Assembly (NCBI GenBank): GCA_031295385.1
Contig: JAUMOL010000007.1
Span: 205,309 to 269,308 of the forward strand
From: Collinsella sp.
Lineage (GTDB): Bacteria > Actinomycetota > Coriobacteriia > Coriobacteriales > Coriobacteriaceae
Length of the DNA: 64,000 bases
Direction of reading: 5' to 3'
This document shows, in pieces, positions 16,577-23,671 of the stretch; the first letter of the stretch is position 1; every line of letters begins with the position of its first letter. The position numbers and the translations under genes are program-made. The notes beneath the pieces are model-generated. The model searched no databases and was not told the origin of the DNA. It saw only the letters and a list, made by a program, of their open reading frames with translations.

Positions 16577-16623
16577 TCTCCTAAAGCGGGTGTCGACGGT
16601 TCGAATCCGCCCGGGGGCACCAG
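16577..16623 (+). repeat. Partial copy of tRNA-Arg 3' half (att-like scar)
   Basis: 47 nt from the anticodon loop (TCTCCTAAAGCGGG) through the T arm to CCAG repeat the tRNA at 15345-15420 exactly. This is the length expected for an attR/attL core left by site-specific integration. Its 3' flank (AGAGATATG...GAGCCCGGTACCG) resembles the flank of the short copy at 15531. Confidence 0.88.
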
Positions 16624-16810
16624 AGATATGCCGAGCCCGGTACCGCAACGGTGCCAGGCTCTTCTGGTCTTGAATGCGAACGGCCTTACCGTCCTTTATT
16701 TCGTGCAGATAATGATGCCCCCAAGAGATGGAACTCTTCGGATAAACTTTACTTTTATATCGCATCAGACAATAGCCCCAGTTAATTAATGGGATAATGG
16801 GGAACTACAT

Positions 16811-16885
16811 ATGAAAGAGAATAGAGGAGCAAGGGCGGTCTTTACCCCTCACACCTCGCCAAAAGGGGAAAGGATCATCGAATGA
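16811..16885 (+). CDS. 24-residue leader peptide overlapping the binding-protein start
   Basis: A short frame (begins MKENRGARAV, ends GERIIE) starts at an ATG with GGGGA 7 nt upstream. Its TGA overlaps the ATG of the solute-binding protein as ATGA (16882-16885). This suggests translational coupling, or a leader that senses translation. It is small enough to be chance; no homology is recognised. Confidence 0.35.
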   Translation: MKENRGARAVFTPHTSPKGERIIE

Positions 16886-18684
16886 AGAGAAAGATGATCG
16901 GCCGTGCACTCCTAGCGTTTGCGTGTTCCGTGGTACTGCTTGCCGGCACGCTGGTGGGCTGCGGGGGTTCGGGTGCGACGGGATCTGATGGCGAACACGA
17001 GGCAATAACCATCATGGCACCTTTCCGCAACGTCAGCGCGTTCAAGGACATGGTTGCCGAGAAGTACCCGGAGATCAACCTCGAGATCATCCCTTACAGC
17101 GGTAAGAACTACACTGCGTACGCCCAGGCATCCCTTAAAGCGGACGATATGTCGGACATCTACTTTGCGACCGTGTATGAGCCGAGCTATGAGCACGTGG
17201 GCGACAAGCTCATCGACTTGTCAGGCTATGATTTTACTGATAAATACACCGAGGCCCGCCTCCAAGACGTGACAGACAACGGTGCCATCTACATGCTGCC
17301 CACCTGCTACAGCTGTCTGGGCATTACCTACAACAAGACGCTGCTTAAAGAGCATGGCTGGGAGCTTCCCACTAACTTAAAAGAGCTCGAGGAGCTTGCA
17401 TCCAAGGCCAAGGAGGCAGGCGTGAACCTCTGCCTCACCCAGATTCAGTACCCGGGCTTTGGCTTCCAGTATTGGTGCAACATCCTCGACACCAGCTTCT
17501 TCAACACCCCTGATGGTGTCCAGTGGCGTGCCGACTTCCTTGACGGCAAGGCCACGGTCGCAGGGTCTGAGGAGTTAAAGACGGCTATGGAGGACCTCGA
17601 CAAGTGGCGTGACTTGGGCATGCTCAACGATGGGGGCGACCCCGTTAGTGATGATGTTACGAGGGAGGAGTTTGCCAAGGGCAACACCCTCTTCATGCTC
17701 GGCAACAACAACGACTTCTCCGACGGTGACACCACGGACGAGTTCGGCTTGATGCCCTATCTGTCAAAGGATGGCAGAGACAATGCCTTTATTCTGCAAA
17801 CCACGAGTTATGTGGGCCTGAACAAGCATCTGCAGGATTCCGGTAACGAGCAAAAGCTCGAGGATGCCCTGCATGTGATGGAGGTTTTCTCCACGGTCGA
17901 GGGCATGCAAGCCTTCAACTCCTCGTACAGCGACTCCACGCTGCTGCCACTCAAGGATTATAAGCCCAAGGCCGACGGCTATTATGCGGAGATCTTGGAC
18001 CAGCTCAACGAGGGCCTCACCGCTCCGTTTATATACTCTGGCTGGGAAGATCTCATCGTTCCCATTGGAAACGCAGGTCTAGACTACATCAAGGGTAAGG
18101 CCAGCTTGGCCGACTTCGAGACGGCAATCGACGACAGCCAGTCCCTCATTGTGGACAACAAGTCTCAGGTGTTCACCACGGTTACGAAGAAGCTCGATAC
18201 GGACGCCTGCGCCAAGCTCGTCGGAATCTGCTTTGCCAAGGCGACGGGCAGCGACCTGGCACTCATCTCAACCAACAAGTACTATCCCTACTCCGGCACC
18301 CGCGACGAGCTCAACGTCGACGGCGTGAGTGGTGCGCTCTTTGCCGCCGACGTTACGGACATGGAGATCTCCTCCATTGTCCCCACGGGTTGGACTGATA
18401 ACATCAAGACCGTCACGCTTGCGGGCAAGCGCGTCAAGGACCTGATGGACTCCGGTTACGACCGTGCGGGCGATGGCAATGTCTACCCTTACGTGCTCGC
18501 CGCTCCGGAAGGCTTTAAGATCGACGACAACGCTACCTACAAGGTCGCCGTTGCGGGTGTGACCGATGAGGTGGCCAAGGAGGGCAATCTTGAGGACAGC
18601 GGCGTGCTCGGTCTGGATGCCATGAAAGAGTACCTGAGCAAGCTTGAGACCCTATCTCCCGCGGATGTAGCTTGGAACGATTAG
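16882..18684 (+). CDS. Lipoprotein extracellular solute-binding protein with 5'-nucleotidase-C-like domain
   Basis: A 600-residue surface lipoprotein. A basic N-terminus, hydrophobic helix and lipobox LVGC give lipidation at C27. Residues 40-420 look like an ABC-type carbohydrate-binding protein (EAITIMAPF, YNKTLLKEHGWELPTNLKELEELA, ADFLDGKATV). Residues about 440-595 look different and match the C-terminal domain of 5'-nucleotidases in order: ATGSDLALISTN, then TRDELN, VTDMEISSIVP, NIKTVTLAGKRVKDLMD. No permease genes follow; instead a hybrid histidine kinase is coupled to its stop. It is therefore probably a sensory binding protein for that kinase rather than a transporter subunit. AAAGGA precedes the ATG. 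Confidence 0.85.
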   Translation: MKRKMIGRALLAFACSVVLLAGTLVGCGGSGATGSDGEHEAITIMAPFRNVSAFKDMVAEKYPEINLEIIPYSGKNYTAYAQASLKADDMSDIYFATVYEPSYEHVGDKLIDLSGYDFTDKYTEARLQDVTDNGAIYMLPTCYSCLGITYNKTLLKEHGWELPTNLKELEELASKAKEAGVNLCLTQIQYPGFGFQYWCNILDTSFFNTPDGVQWRADFLDGKATVAGSEELKTAMEDLDKWRDLGMLNDGGDPVSDDVTREEFAKGNTLFMLGNNNDFSDGDTTDEFGLMPYLSKDGRDNAFILQTTSYVGLNKHLQDSGNEQKLEDALHVMEVFSTVEGMQAFNSSYSDSTLLPLKDYKPKADGYYAEILDQLNEGLTAPFIYSGWEDLIVPIGNAGLDYIKGKASLADFETAIDDSQSLIVDNKSQVFTTVTKKLDTDACAKLVGICFAKATGSDLALISTNKYYPYSGTRDELNVDGVSGALFAADVTDMEISSIVPTGWTDNIKTVTLAGKRVKDLMDSGYDRAGDGNVYPYVLAAPEGFKIDDNATYKVAVAGVTDEVAKEGNLEDSGVLGLDAMKEYLSKLETLSPADVAWND

Positions 18685-21380
18685 TGCCGAATCATAACGA
18701 TAAACAAAGAGGTCTGCGTTCGCTCGTGCTCAAGCGCGCGGATGCGGACTTCTCCGCAAAGCAAGCCAAAACGGTGTTCATGGTGTTTCTCGCCATCGTC
18801 ATCGCGGGCGCCTTGCTGTTCTTGAATATGTACGGTCGCTACAACGATCGCGTGCTCTACGAGGAGCGTCTCAGCCAGATGGGCGAGGTGACCACAGAGC
18901 TCTTTGACGGCCTCGACGATATCATCGACAGCAAATGGCGCGCCGTTGACACGCAGGTCAACTATCTGCGCGATGAGAGCCCGCAGGATGTGGAAGCGCT
19001 CGTGTCCCTCATGGAGAGGCAGCACCGTTTGGCTAATCTTGGGGACGAGGGCACCGATATCATCATGGTTGACGACAAGGGGCGCTACTACACCCAGACG
19101 GGCCCCAAGGGGTCCATGCAGGAGATGGATCATCTGCTTGGCAATCCCGAGCGCATCAACTACGTGACCACTACGATGACGACCAACAAGACCTTGATGG
19201 TGTTTCTCGAGCGCCTTGAGCAGCCTGTTCGTCTGTCGCTTGGCGACGGCCAAGATACCAAGATCGTTTACGCCGGCCTTCTGTGCAATATGGAGGAGCT
19301 CGAGCCCTATTTCTCATGCGAGGCATATGACGGGGCGAACAACGTCATCGTTGTCGACAACGACGGCTCCAAACTCTTCAGCAGCAACAACAGCCCGATC
19401 AGGGGACACAACGCCTTCAGCGTCTTGAAGCAGATGCGGTACCTGCACGGCAGCTCCTTTGACAAGGCCGCCGCAGAGCTTGAGGCAAATGGCGTCGCTT
19501 ATTCGAACGCCGTACTTGACGACGAGGAGTACTACTACGCCTTGAGTCGCATGGACAGCGCCGATTGGACGCTCGTCTTCCTGGTGCCGGCTCGCTATGT
19601 CGCGACAAATACCGTTGAGCTCGTCAACACGACGGTTAAGCTCGTCATGGGCTTTGCGTTTGCGCTCGTGACAGCATGCGCTGTGGCGATTTACATTGTC
19701 TTGCGCGCCAAGCAGCGCCAGGTGCTCGAGATCGAGCATAAGAACGCAGAGGGTCTCAAGCGCGTCAACGCCGAGCTCGACACCAAGAACGAGGAGCTTG
19801 AGTTTGCGGTGCGCGATGCCCAGGTGGCGCGCTCCCAGGCAGAGGCCTCCAACCACGCCAAGAGCGATTTTCTCGCCAACATGTCTCACGATATCCGCAC
19901 GCCTATGAATGCCATCGTCGGCATTACAAATCTCATAGAGCACGGGACGACCAGCCCGGAGCAGCTTGCGGACTACATCCAGAAAATCAAGCTCTCGAGT
20001 AATCACATGCTCAGCCTTATCAACGACATCCTTGACATGAGCAAGATCGAGTCCGACAAGGTCGAATTGCAACTCGTGCCGGTGAGCTTGGCAGAGCAGA
20101 TCAACCAAGTTGACAACATTATCCGTGCCCAGGCCTTGGGACGCCATCACGAGTTCCATATCTTCGTCAACGACCTGCGTCACGAGTATCTTGTTGCCGA
20201 TGGTGTGAGGCTGCGGCAGACCATCCTTAATCTGCTTTCCAACGCGGTCAAGTACACGCCGGACGGCGGTCAGGTCGAGCTCAGCATCACGGAGCTTAAC
20301 AGCGGCGATGCCGACTATGCGCGCTTGCTTTTCGAGGTGACCGACACGGGCATCGGCATGGATGAGGAGTTCCTCAAGTACATCTTTGATCCGTTCTCCC
20401 GCGCGGAGTCCTCGGGTACGAACAAAGTCCAGGGTACGGGCCTGGGCATGGCCATCGCCAAGAACATTGTCGAGCTCATGGGCGGCAGCATCGAGGTCGA
20501 GAGCACGCCGGGTAAGGGTTCGAAGTTTACGGTCGTCCTCGACTTGGCCATCGACAAGGACGCGAGCTACGACATCGGCGTGGAGCGGATGCTGCTTGTG
20601 TGCGGCGAGCAGCGCCTCGAGCGCAATGTCAGCATGCGCTGCGAGGAGGCTGGCATCGTCCTCGATGTTGCAAAGAGCGTTGAGGACGCATGCGCGGGCG
20701 CGGCTGCGCACATTGCAGACGTCATCCTGCTCGCAGGTTGTGTTGACGACCCTGCGCTCGAGGCGAGCATCGCGGCGCTGCGAGAGGCAGCAGGGGAGGA
20801 CGGGCCGCTCGTCTTCTGCATCGACTATGCTCTGCGCGGGCAGGTCACCCAGCGCGTCGTGGCTGCCGGAGCCGATGGCTTCGTCTCGCGTCCGTTCTTC
20901 TTGGCGGAGCTCGAGGGCGTCGTGCGCCGCGTCTATGGCAGCACGGCGACGCCGACATCCGATACCTCTGTGCTTAACGGCATGCGCTTCTTGTGCGCAG
21001 AGGACAACCAGCTCAACGCAGAGATTCTCAGCGCGTTGCTCGAGATGAGCGGTGCGAGCTGTGAGGTCTGCCCCGATGGTGCAGCGATTGTCGAGCGCTT
21101 TGCCAGCGTCAAGCCCGGCGAGTTCGACGCCATCCTCATGGACATCCAGATGCCGAGGATGAATGGCTTGGAGGCGACGCGTGCCATTCGCATGGGTGCT
21201 AACCCGCTCGGTGCCGTCATTCCCATCATCGCCATGACGGCGAACGCGTTTTCCGAGGATGTGCGCAGCAGCCTGGAGGCGGGCATGACCGCGCACACCT
21301 CCAAGCCCATCGACATCAGCCTACTCGAGAAGACGATGGAGAAGCTTGTCGCTCCCCCCCCCTCGATCCGGCGGCGATAG
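18684..21380 (+). CDS. Hybrid sensor histidine kinase / response regulator
   Basis: An 898-residue membrane kinase. TM1 is near 29-48 and TM2 near 318-340; between them is a 270-residue extracellular Cache-like sensor. It continues with a coiled coil, HisKA (SHDIRTPMN, phospho-His about 402), HATPase (N box LRQTILNLLSNAVKYTP, DTGIGMDEE, GTGLGMA), a degenerate receiver lacking the phospho-Asp (ADVILLAGCV where ILLD is expected), and a functional receiver (AEDN, ILMDIQMPRMNG, SKP). No HPt domain is seen. The GTG at 18684 overlaps the preceding stop (TAGTG) and is preferred; a TTG at 18672 is the alternative. A C9 run (21354-21362) near the 3' end could shift the last residues. Confidence 0.93.
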   Translation: MPNHNDKQRGLRSLVLKRADADFSAKQAKTVFMVFLAIVIAGALLFLNMYGRYNDRVLYEERLSQMGEVTTELFDGLDDIIDSKWRAVDTQVNYLRDESPQDVEALVSLMERQHRLANLGDEGTDIIMVDDKGRYYTQTGPKGSMQEMDHLLGNPERINYVTTTMTTNKTLMVFLERLEQPVRLSLGDGQDTKIVYAGLLCNMEELEPYFSCEAYDGANNVIVVDNDGSKLFSSNNSPIRGHNAFSVLKQMRYLHGSSFDKAAAELEANGVAYSNAVLDDEEYYYALSRMDSADWTLVFLVPARYVATNTVELVNTTVKLVMGFAFALVTACAVAIYIVLRAKQRQVLEIEHKNAEGLKRVNAELDTKNEELEFAVRDAQVARSQAEASNHAKSDFLANMSHDIRTPMNAIVGITNLIEHGTTSPEQLADYIQKIKLSSNHMLSLINDILDMSKIESDKVELQLVPVSLAEQINQVDNIIRAQALGRHHEFHIFVNDLRHEYLVADGVRLRQTILNLLSNAVKYTPDGGQVELSITELNSGDADYARLLFEVTDTGIGMDEEFLKYIFDPFSRAESSGTNKVQGTGLGMAIAKNIVELMGGSIEVESTPGKGSKFTVVLDLAIDKDASYDIGVERMLLVCGEQRLERNVSMRCEEAGIVLDVAKSVEDACAGAAAHIADVILLAGCVDDPALEASIAALREAAGEDGPLVFCIDYALRGQVTQRVVAAGADGFVSRPFFLAELEGVVRRVYGSTATPTSDTSVLNGMRFLCAEDNQLNAEILSALLEMSGASCEVCPDGAAIVERFASVKPGEFDAILMDIQMPRMNGLEATRAIRMGANPLGAVIPIIAMTANAFSEDVRSSLEAGMTAHTSKPIDISLLEKTMEKLVAPPPSIRRR

Positions 21381-21446
21381 CTGACGAATAAGCGCCGGCA
21401 ATGCGCTGGCGCTAAGGCAGGCCTCCGACGTCTACCTATATGCAAA

Positions 21447-21480
21447 GCGCCCGCTTGCTGGGGGAGCAAGCGGGCGCCTG
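21447..21480. terminator. Bidirectional hairpin between convergent kinase genes
   Basis: Perfect 13-bp stem GCGCCCGCTTGCT / AGCAAGCGGGCGC with a G5 loop. Read on the minus strand it is followed by TTTGCATA; on the plus strand there is no U-tract. It mainly terminates the minus-strand operon ending at 21530. Confidence 0.75.
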
Positions 21481-21529
21481 TGAGCGAATATGTTTGCGGT
21501 GAGAGCCGGAATGAGCGGTGGGGTGGCGA

Positions 21530-23539
21530 CTAGTTGGTCGTACCGGAATCGTTACCCGTGCCCGTGCCCGAGCCCGAACCCGAACCCGAGCCCGAACCCG
21601 AACCAGAACCCGAACCTGAGCCCGAACCCGAGCTAGAAAGTGCGACCGTCAGCGTAATCGTGCTGTCGGTGGATTGCTTACCGGTGGGGGAGACGCCCGT
21701 AACGGTGGCATTCTCGTTGCCGCTCACAGGGTTGCCATTCTGGTCACAGAAGCTGATGTTGTAGAAACCGGCGTTGTTGAGCGCGGTGACGGCGGCGGAG
21801 ATGCTCTTGCCGTACAGGTTGCCCGGGACGCTGGCCTTGCCGGACTTCTTGGCGATGACGACGGTGATCGTGGCACCGGGCTTCTGCTTGCCGCTGGGGT
21901 TCCAGCTAATTACGGTGCCCTCGGTAACCGAGTCGTTTTCCTGGTAGCTCACGTCGACGCCAAAGCCAGCCATGTCGAGAGCGTTGCGCGCCTGGGCCTC
22001 GGTCATGTCGGTCAGATCGGGCACCGAGGTGGTGTCCGGGCCGCTGGAGACCTTGTACGAGATGGTCGTGCCCTTCTCGACCTCCTTGCCGGCAGCAGTG
22101 CTCTGTTCAAAGACCTGACCCTCTTCGGCCTCGTTGGCTTCTTCCGAAGCGCTGCCCTTCAGGCCCACGCTTGCCAGTGCAGCCTCGGCCTGGTCCTTGG
22201 TCAGGCCGATGAGCTGCGGAACCTCAACCTTCTCGGAGGGTTTAGGGCCCTTGGAGATTACCAGGTTCACCCTCGTGCCCTTGGCCTTCTTGGTGTTGCC
22301 GTTGGGGGTCTGCTCGGCGACCTTTCCCTCATCGACATCGTCGTTGTAGCTCTGGTCGACGGAGCCAACCTCAAGGCCGGCTTTCTTGATCAGCTCAATA
22401 GCGGTTTCCTGGTTCTTGCCCAGCACGTCGGGCACCGTGACCTGTTCGCCACTGAACATGCCCGTGGCAAAGGCCACTACGATGCCAATCACGGCGACGG
22501 CGGCAATCACGGCGGCGATGATCTTGTTCTTGTTGGACTTAGGCTTCTCAGCCTCGTAGGAGCCCGTGGAGCCCGAGGCAGCACTGCGGGCGGTATTCTG
22601 ACCGCTCACGCCCGAGACGGGACGAACCATAGCGCGCGTTGAGTCGGAAAGCTCGCGGGTCTTGGTGGCACCCAGGTCGCCGGCGGCACCGATGACGCGC
22701 GTGGGCTCCGAGACGTTGACGGCTCGGCCGGACAGGTAGCTGTTGAGCACCTGGCGCAGCTCGTCGGCCGTCTGGAAGCGGTTTGCCGGGTCCTTCTCCA
22801 TGCACTTGAGGATGATGCGCTCCAGGTCGGCATCGACGCCAGAGTTGATCTGGCTCGGCGGGATGGGGAGCTCGTTGACCTGCTTGAGCGCGACCGAGAT
22901 GGCGTCGTCGCCGTCAAAGGGTACGCGGCCGGTGGCGCACTCGTACATGACGACACCCAGCGAGTAGATATCCGAGGTGGGGCCGAGGTCCTGGCCGCGG
23001 GTCTGCTCGGGGCTTACATAGTGGGCGGTGCCCAGAACGTTGTTATCCTGCGTGAGGTGGCTGTTCTTGGCGCGTGCGATGCCAAAATCCATGACCTTGA
23101 TGTTGCCGTCGGGCAGCACCATGATGTTTTGCGGCTTAATGTCGCGATGGATGATCTCGTGCTTGTGTGCGACCGAGAGCGCGGAGCTGATCTGCGAGCC
23201 AATCTGTGCGACCTTCTTGGGATCGAGTGCACCGTGGCTCTTGATGCCGCTTTTAAGGTCGGTGCCGCGCAGGTACTCCATGACGATGTAATAGGTGTCG
23301 CCGTCCTTGCCCCAGTCGTAGACGCCCACGATATAGGGGGAGGACAGGCCGGCCGCTGCCTGGGCCTCCTGCTTAAAGCGGGCGGCGAAGGTGGCGTCGC
23401 CGGCATACTGCGGCAGCATGATCTTGACGGCAACCGTGCGGTCGAGGACCTGATCCTGTGCACGGAAGACGGTCGCCATACCGCCCGTTCCCACCTTATC
23501 CTTGAGGAGGTATCTTCCCCCGAGGACCCTCTGTTCCAT
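21530..23539 (-). CDS. pknB: Ser/Thr protein kinase with four PASTA domains (PknB-type)
   Basis: A membrane kinase of 669 residues. The cytoplasmic catalytic domain has GTGGMATVF (P-loop), VAVKI, HRDIKPQN and MDFGIA, and looks fully active. A Ser/Thr-rich juxtamembrane segment precedes one helix (KIIAAVIAAVAVIGIVVAFATGMF, near 340-365). Outside are four PASTA repeats (starting VPDVLGKN, VPQLIGLT, VPDLTDMT, VPGNLYGK) that bind muropeptides/lipid II in relatives. The end is a (Ser-Gly)n tract encoded by a 6-nt tandem repeat. The start is the ATG after AGGAGCAGGA. It is the last gene of the cell-wall signalling operon; it likely controls growth and division. Confidence 0.96.
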   Translation of the reverse strand: MEQRVLGGRYLLKDKVGTGGMATVFRAQDQVLDRTVAVKIMLPQYAGDATFAARFKQEAQAAAGLSSPYIVGVYDWGKDGDTYYIVMEYLRGTDLKSGIKSHGALDPKKVAQIGSQISSALSVAHKHEIIHRDIKPQNIMVLPDGNIKVMDFGIARAKNSHLTQDNNVLGTAHYVSPEQTRGQDLGPTSDIYSLGVVMYECATGRVPFDGDDAISVALKQVNELPIPPSQINSGVDADLERIILKCMEKDPANRFQTADELRQVLNSYLSGRAVNVSEPTRVIGAAGDLGATKTRELSDSTRAMVRPVSGVSGQNTARSAASGSTGSYEAEKPKSNKNKIIAAVIAAVAVIGIVVAFATGMFSGEQVTVPDVLGKNQETAIELIKKAGLEVGSVDQSYNDDVDEGKVAEQTPNGNTKKAKGTRVNLVISKGPKPSEKVEVPQLIGLTKDQAEAALASVGLKGSASEEANEAEEGQVFEQSTAAGKEVEKGTTISYKVSSGPDTTSVPDLTDMTEAQARNALDMAGFGVDVSYQENDSVTEGTVISWNPSGKQKPGATITVVIAKKSGKASVPGNLYGKSISAAVTALNNAGFYNISFCDQNGNPVSGNENATVTGVSPTGKQSTDSTITLTVALSSSGSGSGSGSGSGSGSGSGSGSGTGTGNDSGTTN
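21556..21640. repeat. Hexanucleotide tandem repeat encoding (Ser-Gly)n
   Basis: About 12-14 imperfect copies of CCCGAR/CCCGAG-type hexamers on the plus strand (Ser-Gly codons on the minus strand) within the 3' end of pknB. Slippage would alter the tail length in steps of two residues without frameshift. Confidence 0.8.
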
Positions 23540-23671
23540 TCCTGCTCCTAACATAACTATTCGCTCAACGATGTGTGTAGTACCAAATGTGTGGCCGCTG
23601 GGGCCGTGTGGCGCGTGGCCGCTAGCTCATCGGCCGCGGCGCGCCACAAGTATCCGCTTTGATCACGGGCA

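Noticed and set aside
19314..21296. 660-codon minus-strand frame over the hybrid kinase
   Set aside because: Shadow of a well-supported kinase gene; low-complexity translation and no start signal.
21556..21640. CRISPR-like array
   Set aside because: A hexamer tandem repeat within pknB coding sequence, with no spacers. No CRISPR array or cas gene was seen anywhere in the window.
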